In this document: positions 17,250-22,946 of the stretch, piece after piece
How positions within the stretch are numbered: the first letter of the stretch is position 1
How the letters are laid out: the number at the start of each line of letters is the position of its first letter
Assembly: GCA_016205905.1 (NCBI GenBank)
Contig: JACQSP010000049.1
Span: 1-27,075 of the forward strand
Length of the DNA: 27,075 nt
Source: Candidatus Woesearchaeota archaeon
GTDB taxonomy: Archaea; Nanobdellota; Nanobdellia; Woesearchaeales; DSVV01
Direction of reading: 5' to 3'
Notes under the pieces: model-generated
Seen by the model: only the letters and a program-made list of their open reading frames with translations
Told to the model about the DNA's origin: nothing
Databases searched by the model: none
Program-made: the position numbers and the translations under genes

Positions 17250-17262
17250 GATTTATATATTT
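17250..17262 (-). promoter_or_regulatory. TATA box for the 17227 lipoprotein gene
   Basis: On the minus strand AAATATATAAATC lies 23-35 nt before the ATG at 17227, as expected for a short-leader archaeal transcript. Confidence 0.55.
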
Positions 17263-17371
17263 TCTTGTGTATTTGTCAGTTAGTGTTATCCCACCCCTAC
17301 TCTGTATCTCTTGAATCATAAGAGTGAAGTATTTTAAGTAAAATCATTTTCTTTGTATACTAAACGTGATT

Positions 17372-17518
17372 AAATCAGAAAGCCAGAAATCCATATCATT
17401 TATGATTGTGGATGAATGGCTTTGCGTTTGGCTTTCTGATTTCCTAAAAATTTAGGTCAATGTCAGTCCCTATCAATCCCCACCATTTATGGTTGGGGTT
17501 AGGGACTGACCTAAATTT
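17372..17518. repeat. Two adjacent long hairpins
   Basis: Hairpin 1: AAATCAGAAAGCC (17372-17384) pairs perfectly with 17430-17442 across a 45-nt loop that can itself fold. Hairpin 2: AAATTTAGG (17448-17456) pairs with 17510-17518, TCAGTCCCTA (17463-17472) with 17500-17509, and CCCCA (17478-17482) with 17494-17498, giving a rod with a 6-nt bulge and a 6-nt loop. A T-run follows hairpin 2 on the plus strand. They lie between the 3' end of the 17538 gene and the promoter of the 17227 gene, the only content of this 310-base gap. They may be a terminator, a small RNA or a mobile hairpin. Confidence 0.8.
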
Positions 17519-17537
17519 TTTTGAATTTTCGTACCAA

Positions 17538-17717
17538 TTAAGTAAACATTCCATTAAAATCATCAAACATCTGCTGCTCAAATATGAAACATCTTAATGT
17601 GTCCTGCTCTAATTCTAAATTGTCTCTGTTTTTTAATCTTTTCAGCATCTGTATTTGTTCTCTTATCTGCCTAATTTCCTCGAGCTCTTCCCTGTTTATA
17701 AATTCGTAGAAATTCAT
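17538..17717 (-). CDS. Small coiled-coil protein
   Basis: A 59-residue protein with no recognised family. I start it at the ATG at 17717 because GAGGTGGTAG lies just before it; a longer frame from GTG 17726 would begin inside that ribosome site. Residues about 9-35 are very rich in Glu, Arg, Gln and Leu/Ile with heptad spacing, so a helical or coiled-coil dimer is likely. The C-terminal part is hydrophobic and acidic with one Cys. There is no signal peptide. It lies 80 bases after another very small gene on the same strand. Confidence 0.5.
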   Translation of the reverse strand: MNFYEFINREELEEIRQIREQIQMLKRLKNRDNLELEQDTLRCFIFEQQMFDDFNGMFT

Positions 17718-17797
17718 TTCTACCACCTCGTTTTTTATTCTATTTTTTATTTACTTCAATGATAATAAAAAAATCCAGCCAATCATGGCGGAATTTT

Positions 17798-17965
17798 CTA
17801 TTTACCTATATTAATGGAAAGTTTTTTCATCTGAACGAAAAATAATCTTTCTATTGTCCTATTGCTTGTATCAAAACCATAATTGAGATTAACATTCAAT
17901 AAAGGGTTATTGAATATTTGATTGAAGCCGTAAAAGCTTGTATTTTCCATGTTTGTATTCTCCAT
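17798..17965 (-). CDS. Very small protein, Asn-rich
   Basis: A 55-residue frame on the minus strand starting MENTNMENTS and ending in a Lys-rich tail, with many Asn and Phe. A strong purine site (GGAGGATG) stands about 6-9 nt before the ATG. An in-frame ATG three codons earlier (17974) touches that site and is less likely. I do not recognise it. Support comes from the ribosome site and from the neighbouring small gene downstream in the same direction; it may be a two-gene unit of small proteins. Confidence 0.45.
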   Translation of the reverse strand: MENTNMENTSFYGFNQIFNNPLLNVNLNYGFDTSNRTIERLFFVQMKKLSINIGK

Positions 17966-18150
17966 TTTTGACATCCTCCAACAATTGATAAAGTAATTAA
18001 TAGTAGAATCCCTTTATATACCTCACAACAGGTTGTCCAGTGAGAATGGTTAAATAGCGTAAAAGCATTATAAAGAAGGTTTATAGAAGGTATTGACCAG
18101 TGGACAAATGCAAAAAACTAAGAAGATTACACAGAAATAAATAAAAAAAA

Positions 18151-18267
18151 TGGGACGTAGGGAATTTGAATCCCTGACACCACGGTCTTCAGCCGTGTGC
18201 TCTCCCAGGCTGAGCTAACGTTCTGGTTTGATAAGCCTTAAACATCATTTAAACTTACCAAATTCCC
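18151..18267 (-). tRNA. tRNA-Phe (GAA), probably with a 43-nt acceptor-stem intron
   Basis: On the minus strand the body is canonical: T8 A9, D stem GCTC/GAGC, anticodon stem CACGG/CCGTG with loop CTGAAGA (anticodon GAA), variable GTGTC, T stem AGGGA/TCCCT with loop TTCAAAT, acceptor 3' strand ACGTCCC and A73 at 18151. CCA is not encoded and an oligo-T run follows. The adjoining 5' sequence AGAACGT leaves two A-C mismatches (1-72, 3-70). If GGGA (18267-18264) is exon 1 and 18263-18221 is an intron, the acceptor becomes GGGACGT, a perfect match. Without the intron the gene would be 18151-18224. The tRNA identity is firm; the intron is inference. Confidence 0.85.
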
Positions 18268-18492
18268 ATAATGCTCAACCATTTCCTACGAACTGAAGTT
18301 CTATTTAAATTATTTTCGGATTTTTAAGCTTCATCCTAATATTGATTCTATTTTATTAGTAAAAGCATTAGCAAAAAATTTTTCATGAGACGGGGGACTG
18401 CGTCCCACAAACTGGTGGAGAGCGAATAACGTACTATGAATTAGAAAAAAGAAGCTAAGAAACAGAACATCAGCTAAACAAACACAAAAGCT
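18268..18492. other. tRNA upstream region and gene 3' flank
   Basis: TTTAAATA on the minus strand near 18303-18310 lies about 40 nt before the proposed tRNA 5' end and suits a tRNA promoter. The rest is AT-rich, with the hairpin element at 18382-18425 and its conserved tail (CAGCTAAACAAACA, from 18471) abutting the stop of the single-stranded DNA-binding protein gene. Confidence 0.4.
18382..18425 (-). repeat. GGAC-hairpin element downstream of the 18493 gene
   Basis: TTCATGAGACGG, hairpin GGGGGAC-TGC-GTCCCAC, then AAACTGGTGGAGAGCG. On the minus strand it is followed by a T-run (from AAAAAATTTTT on plus), the layout of a terminator behind the single-stranded DNA-binding protein gene. Confidence 0.8.
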
Positions 18493-18936
18493 TCAATCAA
18501 TAAACTCTTCATCCACTTTTATGTTGTAGTTTTCTGTTTTTTGTGTTTCTTTTTTAGTGGGGGAGGTTATAGGTTCTTTTTGCTTTTGTGATGATGGATA
18601 TGTTGTAGTATTTGTATTAAGCAGATTCATATTTGTATTTGGTGTATTTCCATTAATCACAGTTAATTTCCCAAATTTGCCTGTTGTCAATTGTTTTTCA
18701 CCTTGATACTCGCCAACATATCCGTTTTCTATTTGAATGGTATCACCAACATTAACCATCTCAACCTGCTCGTTCCACAATGTTAAGGTAACTGCGCCGG
18801 TTTCATCCTCAATGACAGCATTGCAAACCCTGCCAATCTTGCCGAATTTATTAAATTCTCTGACATCGCCCTTTTCCTTAACAGTAGCTGTTAATTCAAC
18901 CTTTCCCTGTTTTACCTGAAGTTCATTTATTTTCAT
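18493..18936 (-). CDS. Single-stranded DNA-binding protein, RPA/SOSS-B-like OB fold
   Basis: A 147-residue protein binding single-stranded DNA in replication and repair. Residues 1-95 form one OB fold of the archaeal SSB / human SOSS-B type: V-E-L-T-A-T-V-K-E-K-G, then G-R-V-C-N-A-V-I-E-D-E-T-G-A-V-T-L-T-L-W, and a strand after V-G-D-T-I-Q-I. Residues 96-140 are a flexible Asn/Thr/Lys/Pro-rich linker, and the tip is acidic with an aromatic residue (V-D-E-E-F-I-D), like the partner-binding tail of bacterial SSB. Length agrees with short archaeal SSBs. It is divergent from aIF5A, with a TATA-like TTTATAAA about 960 on its own upstream side (18956-18968). Confidence 0.85.
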   Translation of the reverse strand: MKINELQVKQGKVELTATVKEKGDVREFNKFGKIGRVCNAVIEDETGAVTLTLWNEQVEMVNVGDTIQIENGYVGEYQGEKQLTTGKFGKLTVINGNTPNTNMNLLNTNTTTYPSSQKQKEPITSPTKKETQKTENYNIKVDEEFID

Positions 18937-19017
18937 GTGTACATTGGAAAATTTGAATATTTATAAAACTTATTTTGTTAAATAATAATATTTATAAAGC
19001 CCTGTTTAAATCTGTAA

Positions 19018-19106
19018 TATATAGGCACGGACATTAATTATTGTGTATAATATTCCGTGCCTATATACGCGGACTTTAACAAAATTGATCAAATATTAAA
19101 GTCCGC
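19018..19106. repeat. Hairpin pair upstream of aIF5A
   Basis: First hairpin: 14-bp stem 19018-19031/19054-19067 with a 22-nt loop. Second: 11-bp stem GCGGACTTTAA (19069-19079) with 19096-19106 and a 16-nt loop. Both lie upstream of the aIF5A TATA box, so they are probably outside its mRNA. Related hairpins occur in reverse order at 22386-22468. Confidence 0.85.
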
Positions 19107-19116
19107 CACTATAAGC

Positions 19117-19126
19117 ATATTTATAT
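19117..19126 (+). promoter_or_regulatory. TATA box for aIF5A
   Basis: ATATTTATAT lies 27-36 nt before the chosen ATG at 19153, leaving room for the AAGGTGAG ribosome site only on a very short leader. It supports the start at 19153 and not 19057. Confidence 0.5.
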
Positions 19127-19152
19127 TCAAAAGAAATGTTAAGGTGAGAAAT

Positions 19153-19551
19153 ATGGGAGAGGTTAAACAAGTTAGCGTAGGAGAAATGCAAAAAGGCAGT
19201 TATGTGGTATTAGATGGAGCTGCATGTAAGGTTGTTGATACTCAGGTTTCCAGACCAGGAAAACATGGCCACGCAAAAGTCAGATTAAGCGCAGTTGGCC
19301 TTCTTGACGGAAAAAAAAGAGTAGTTGTCATGCCTGGCCACGATAGTATTGAAGTTCCTGTTATTGAAAAGAAAACAGCGCAGGTATTATCCATTACAGG
19401 AGATAAGGCAAATGTCATGGATGTAGAAACATTCGAAACATTTGATTTAGAGATCCCTGAAGAATTAAAGGAAACATGCACCGAAGGATGCAATATATTG
19501 TATTGGACTGTGCTTGATTCAAAGGTAATGAAACAGATAAAGAGCGAATAG
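19153..19551 (+). CDS. Translation initiation factor aIF5A
   Basis: A 132-residue archaeal factor that binds the ribosomal E site and rescues stalled peptide bond formation, for example at prolines. The modified lysine lies in the loop S-R-P-G-K-H-G-H-A-K, where the first Lys of G-K-H-G becomes hypusine or deoxyhypusine. An N-terminal SH3-like barrel and a C-terminal OB domain (from about residue 70) fit the family length. An in-frame extension to 19057 would run through the hairpin arm and the TATA box, so I start at ATG 19153, which has AGGTGAG 6 nt before it. The next gene is L40e, making a small translation cluster. Confidence 0.95.
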   Translation: MGEVKQVSVGEMQKGSYVVLDGAACKVVDTQVSRPGKHGHAKVRLSAVGLLDGKKRVVVMPGHDSIEVPVIEKKTAQVLSITGDKANVMDVETFETFDLEIPEELKETCTEGCNILYWTVLDSKVMKQIKSE

Positions 19552-19672
19552 AATAAAAAAAGTATAAGAATATACTAATTATTAAATAATCATTAGAACG
19601 GAAAGATAAAAGAAAAAAAATAAATAATAATAAGAATTAAAGACGATTAAAAAATAACCAAGGGCGATAATT

Positions 19673-19834
19673 ATGGTAAGATATCCAGAAGCTGAAGCAA
19701 GAATTTTCAAGAATGTTTTTGTCTGCAAAAGATGCAAGTCAAAAGTCAGGGCGCCAAACATGAAAGTTATAGCTGGCAAGATAAAATGCAGGAAATGCAA
19801 CAGCGACGTGCTCAGGCCAAAAAGGAAGAAGTGA
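19673..19834 (+). CDS. rpl40e: Ribosomal protein L40e
   Basis: A 53-residue basic protein of the large ribosomal subunit. It starts M-V-R-Y-P-E-A-E-A-R-I-F and has a zinc ribbon with two C-x2-C pairs (C-K-R-C and C-R-K-C), then a Lys/Arg tail R-P-K-R-K-K. The length and the F/Y-P-E-A-E-A-R start are typical of archaeal L40e. The gene lies 121 bases after aIF5A on the same strand. Heptad array C starts about 10 bases after its stop. Confidence 0.9.
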   Translation: MVRYPEAEARIFKNVFVCKRCKSKVRAPNMKVIAGKIKCRKCNSDVLRPKRKK

Positions 19835-19844
19835 ATGATTTAAG

Positions 19845-20006
19845 GTAAGAGGTTTGAGGTAGGAAGTAAGAGGATTAAAAGGTTAAAAGTAGAAGGTATA
19901 AGGTAGGAGGGAACAACTACGATGTTATCATCGTACTTCATACCTTTTACCTCCTACCATTAACTCCTCTTACCTCCTACTTCTTACCTTTTACCTCTTA
20001 CTTTAC
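19845..20006. repeat. Heptad palindromic array, copy C (longest, symmetric)
   Basis: The left arm has about nine units (GTAAGAG, GTTTGAG, GTAGGAA, GTAAGAG and variants), then GGAACAAC and the TACGATG / TTAT / CATCGTA hairpin (19917-19934). The right arm again has about nine units (CTTTTAC, CTCCTAC, TTCTTAC, CTCTTAC). It fills the gap between L40e and the site-2 protease gene and would lie in the latter's leader if transcribed from upstream. Confidence 0.9.
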
Positions 20007-20022
20007 ATAAAAGAGGTTTATA

Positions 20023-21219
20023 ATGGATTTAGAAGTAATTATCGCAATAGTTTTTGTGTTATTTCTATGTATTCTCTTATATCTTAAAAGAAAAGAACTG
20101 GTTGTGCAGAAGATATTCTATCCTTTCTTATATATAATTATGTACAGAACCAAATTAGGATTAAAACTAATGGACAGCTTATCTGAAAAATACAGAGAAT
20201 ATGTCAAATTGTTTGGTTATATCTCTGTCGGCATTGGTTTTGTAGGAATGATTTATGTAGCGTTTTCTGTTGTTCTGCTGATTTTCAAGATAATATTCCA
20301 GCCAACTGCTACTGATCCAGGAGTAATGTTAGTTTTACCATTTACAAATATACCTGGGTTGGGAATATTGCCATTTACAGACTGGCTGATCTCAATCTTT
20401 GTACTAGCTATTGTTCATGAGTTTGCTCATGGTGTTGTTGCAAGAGCGCATAATTTAGAGGTTACATCAAGCGGTTTTGCTATTCTCGGTGTTTTAATCC
20501 CAATTATACCTGCTGCGTTTGTCGAACCAAACGAGAAAAAAATGAAAAAACAACAGGACATAGTTCAATATTCTATACTTGCTGCTGGGCCTGTTGCAAA
20601 CATTGTTTTTGCCCTGATTATTCTTCTGATTTCATCATGGATAGTATTTCCAATAGAAGCAAAAATAACCCAGCCAGTTGGATTTAGTTTTGATATAATG
20701 AATGGCTCCTTGCCAGCTGCGCAGGCAGGATTAACAACAGGCATGATTATTGATTATTACAATGATAAAAAGATTAAATCATACGAAGATTTTGTTTATA
20801 ATTTCCAATATTGCGTGAAGCCAGAGGACAAAATTAGTTTCGGCTCTGGCAATCAAAGCTATGTTATAACAACAACTGCTAATCCTGACGACAAAACAAA
20901 GCCATTGATAGGCGTAAAGAACATAAAAAATGAGGTAAAGGTGAAAGGGGGTTATGAATGGCTTGCCCCATTTATTTTTAAAATAAAAAGCCTGCTTAAA
21001 TGGCTGTTCATACTTAATCTATTAATTGGCCTTGCAAACTTGCTGCCATTAGGCATTGTTGACGGCGGAAGAATGCTGCAGGTAGCTCTGCATAAAGTAG
21101 TCAATAACAAAGAAAAAGCGCAAAAAATCTGGGTGTTTATAGCAGTATTATTCCTTGTATTTTTAGTGTTTGGCCTGCTTATCAATTATTTAGGCAATCC
21201 GTTTGCGATGTTTGGATAA
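20023..21219 (+). CDS. Site-2 protease family membrane metalloprotease (M50)
   Basis: A 398-residue intramembrane zinc protease that cuts transmembrane segments of regulators or leftover signal peptides. The zinc motif H-E-F-A-H is at 132-136, and the third ligand lies in N-L-L-P-L-G-I-V-D-G-G (Asp347). Membrane segments occur near 5-20, 65-90, 120-140, 150-165, 180-205, 325-345 and 370-390. Residues about 215-300 form a PDZ-like region (A-A-Q-A-G-L-T-T-G-M-I-I) that would gate substrates. All catalytic residues are present. AGAGGT precedes the ATG. The substrate is unknown. The next gene starts about 60 bases downstream. Confidence 0.92.
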   Translation: MDLEVIIAIVFVLFLCILLYLKRKELVVQKIFYPFLYIIMYRTKLGLKLMDSLSEKYREYVKLFGYISVGIGFVGMIYVAFSVVLLIFKIIFQPTATDPGVMLVLPFTNIPGLGILPFTDWLISIFVLAIVHEFAHGVVARAHNLEVTSSGFAILGVLIPIIPAAFVEPNEKKMKKQQDIVQYSILAAGPVANIVFALIILLISSWIVFPIEAKITQPVGFSFDIMNGSLPAAQAGLTTGMIIDYYNDKKIKSYEDFVYNFQYCVKPEDKISFGSGNQSYVITTTANPDDKTKPLIGVKNIKNEVKVKGGYEWLAPFIFKIKSLLKWLFILNLLIGLANLLPLGIVDGGRMLQVALHKVVNNKEKAQKIWVFIAVLFLVFLVFGLLINYLGNPFAMFG

Positions 21220-21280
21220 ATATACTAAAATCCCAAAATTCAGAAAAGTTTATAATTCTTTTATGCACGCTTTTGTAAAT

Positions 21281-22084
21281 ATGGTTAATATGATTAATAT
21301 TGTGCTTATCCAGCCAGAGCATCCTGGCAATGTCGGAGCTGTTGCAAGAGTCATGGCTAATTTTGGGTTAGATAAGCTGGTATTAGTTGAGCCTTTATGC
21401 GACAAGGATTCCAGTGAGGCAATAAAGCGGGCAAAACATGCGCTGCCAATCCTGAAAAAAGCAAAGGTTGTCAAGAAAGAATATTTAGACAGGTTTGATT
21501 ATTTGATTGGAACAACTGCGAAGCTTGGCACAGACTATAATATTCCAAGAAGTCCAATAACGCCAAAACAGCTAGCAGAAAAATTAAGCTGCAATGAGGA
21601 AGTTTCTGGAATGAATGAAAAGAAGATGTCTGAAATGAATCTAAAAAAAATTTCAAGAATTAATATAAATAATAGTTCTGTAATAAATACAAAAAAAACT
21701 GCATTGATATTCGGCAGAGAAGGAATTGGGTTAACTAACGATGAGATAAATGCCTGCGATTTTATTGTTTCTATACCCTCATTTAGAAAATATCCTACAT
21801 TAAACATCAGCCATGCATGCGCAATACTTTTTTATGAATTGTTTCAGGCGTTAGGTGAAAAAGAGACAAAGACAAATGCAATGATAACACCAGCAAGCGA
21901 GAAAGACAAGGAAGTTATGATGATGCGAATTAACCAAGTTCTTGACAAGCTGGAGTTTACAACACCTGAGAAAAAAGAAACGCAAAAGATAGTATGGAGA
22001 AGATTAATCGGAAAATCAATGATGACAAAAAGAGAGGCGTTTGCAGCGATAGGGTTGTGGAGGAAGATAAGTGAAAAGCTATGA
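21281..22084 (+). CDS. SPOUT tRNA/rRNA methyltransferase, TrmJ-like
   Basis: An RNA 2'-O-methyltransferase of the SpoU family, closest in style to archaeal TrmJ (tRNA position 32), using S-adenosylmethionine in a trefoil knot. Motif 1 is P-G-N-V-G-A-V-A-R-V-M-A-N-F-G; motif 2 L-I-F-G-R-E-G-I-G-L-T; motif 3 I-P-S-F-R-K-Y-P-T-L-N-I-S-H-A. The C-terminal dimerisation helix region ends R-R-L-I-G-K-S-M-M-T-K-R-E. An Asn/Lys/Met-rich insert of about 30 residues sits just before motif 2. The frame is open from 21203, but a TATA-like TTTATAATTC at 21249-21258 favours the ATG at 21281 or 21290 with little leader; the start is uncertain. Confidence 0.85.
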   Translation: MVNMINIVLIQPEHPGNVGAVARVMANFGLDKLVLVEPLCDKDSSEAIKRAKHALPILKKAKVVKKEYLDRFDYLIGTTAKLGTDYNIPRSPITPKQLAEKLSCNEEVSGMNEKKMSEMNLKKISRININNSSVINTKKTALIFGREGIGLTNDEINACDFIVSIPSFRKYPTLNISHACAILFYELFQALGEKETKTNAMITPASEKDKEVMMMRINQVLDKLEFTTPEKKETQKIVWRRLIGKSMMTKREAFAAIGLWRKISEKL

Positions 22085-22196
22085 AGTTGAATTTATTAAA
22101 AAATTTAAGGCAAAGAGCATATTAACAGAGGAAGATGCAATAAAGTTAGGTAGAGAGTTAAATAAAAACCTAGCAAAGAGAAGGTACTCGGCATAA
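22071..22196 (+). CDS. 41-residue protein overlapping trmJ end
   Basis: A small frame starting at GTG 22071, inside the last codons of the methyltransferase gene (14-base overlap), with a strong GGAGG site 7 nt before it, so it is probably translated by coupling. The product is charged and helical, with the segment I-L-T-E-E-D-A-I-K-L-G-R-E-L-N-K. It resembles the C-terminal parts of short archaeal antitoxin-like proteins, but this is weak. It may be a small regulator or a remnant. Confidence 0.45.
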   Translation: MKSYEVEFIKKFKAKSILTEEDAIKLGRELNKNLAKRRYSA

Positions 22197-22371
22197 GCAA
22201 ACCATAATTCAAATTTATTCTACTGAAGAGTTGGTTAAAATATTTGAGTAGTCCCTTTTTGTTTTTTTAGTTCATGGGCGCAGCCACCCGTCTCATGATT
22301 ATTTTTAGTTTAGGTTTTATTAAATTAAATTTGAAATGGTTATATAACGCTTAAAAAAACGTAAAAAACTT
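22197..22371. other. Intergenic region between convergent genes
   Basis: An AT-rich stretch with the left hairpin element at 22264-22298 and no coding region. It lies between the 41-residue gene (plus) and the winged-helix gene (minus) that converge here. Confidence 0.5.
22264..22298 (+). repeat. GGC-hairpin element, left (inverted) copy
   Basis: TTTTTTTAGTTCATGGG, then GGC-GCA-GCC hairpin, then ACCCGTCTCATGA. The T-run at its start, 65-70 nt after the 41-residue gene, could end plus-strand transcription. It faces the right copy at 22372. Confidence 0.75.
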
Positions 22372-22507
22372 TTCATGAGATAGTGGTGGACTTTAATATT
22401 CGTATCAATATTGTTAAAGTCCACGTATGTATGCACGGAGATACATATACAAAAATTAGTGTCCGTGCCTACACGATGGACTTCGTCCCTAGAACGCGTT
22501 GGGAGCG
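22372..22507 (-). repeat. GGAC-hairpin element split by a hairpin pair
   Basis: The element starts TTCATGAGATAGTG and resumes at about 22476 with GATGGAC-TTC-GTCCC, AACGCGTT and GGGAGCG. Between lies an insert of about 90 bp with two hairpins (22386-22424 and 22433-22468). The tail CAGCTAAACAAATA at 22534 overlaps the stop codon of the winged-helix gene. Confidence 0.75.
22386..22468. repeat. Hairpin pair, second copy in reverse order
   Basis: GTGGACTTTAA (22386-22396) pairs with 22414-22424 around a 17-nt loop; GCACGGA (22433-22439) pairs with 22462-22468 around a 22-nt loop. Stem cores GGACTTTAA and GCACGGA are shared with 19018-19106, the loops are not. Confidence 0.85.
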
Positions 22508-22536
22508 AGAAAAGATATTCAAAAACAGGACTTCAG

Positions 22537-22893
22537 CTAAACAAATACGTTTTTCTGATCAATTACTTGTTTGTTCTCTTTCAACCAAAGTTTAACCTGC
22601 TCATTGTCTTTCGGCGCTGCTTTTTCGCCGAGCTGATAATATATTCTTTCCACTGTACTGCCCCAGCTGAAATCACCTTCTTCTTTGACAATCTTGCTCA
22701 CTTTAAACTCGCCTAACTGAACTCCCTTGTTAAGATGATAATAAATTACTCTAGACGTGCATTTAGGAAATATCTTATTATAGGATTTAGACAACTCATA
22801 GCCAAATGCCTTCCCTTTGACAAAAAGAAGGTCTATTAAATTCTGCCGAATGTTTGAGCCAATTGGACGCCCTTTTTTTGCTAAGTTTGCCAT
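22537..22893 (-). CDS. Small winged-helix DNA-binding protein
   Basis: A 118-residue protein from ATG 22893 (M-A-N-L-A-K-K-G-R-P-I-G-S). I reject the earlier TTG because the TATA box leaves no room for it. Residues about 13-65 show a winged-helix pattern: helix I-R-Q-N-L-I-D-L-L, helix A-F-G-Y-E-L-S-K-S-Y, recognition helix S-R-V-I-Y-Y-H-L, then the wing. The Y-Y-H-L-N-K-G signature is like PadR/ArsR-type repressors and occurs in a protein type common in DPANN archaea (from memory). Targets are unknown. Its last residues and stop codon lie in the conserved tail of the hairpin element. It shares a TATA box with the methyltransferase gene. Confidence 0.7.
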   Translation of the reverse strand: MANLAKKGRPIGSNIRQNLIDLLFVKGKAFGYELSKSYNKIFPKCTSRVIYYHLNKGVQLGEFKVSKIVKEEGDFSWGSTVERIYYQLGEKAAPKDNEQVKLWLKENKQVIDQKNVFV

Positions 22894-22916
22894 GAACAAT
22901 CAGAAAGAAGAGAAGA

Positions 22917-22928
22917 TTTATATATTTT
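22917..22928. promoter_or_regulatory. Shared TATA box for divergent genes
   Basis: TTTATATATTTT is centred at about 22922, about 29 nt from the minus-strand ATG (22893) and about 25 nt from the plus-strand ATG (22947). The core is near symmetric. No second TATA box fits in the 53-bp gap, so one box probably serves both directions, giving nearly leaderless mRNAs. Confidence 0.6.
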
Positions 22929-22946
22929 GTTTATGAAGCAGGTTTT

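Noticed and set aside
18221..18300. A second tRNA on the plus strand (GTTC...GAAC)
   Set aside because: No T-loop TTC, D-loop GG or anticodon stem can be placed; it is better explained as tRNA-Phe intron and leader.
19057..19152. In-frame N-terminal extension of aIF5A
   Set aside because: It would translate through a hairpin arm and the TATA box; AGGTGAG and family length favour ATG 19153.
22383..22716. Plus-strand frames across the hairpin pair and winged-helix gene
   Set aside because: They run through inverted repeats and antisense to a supported gene, without a ribosome site.
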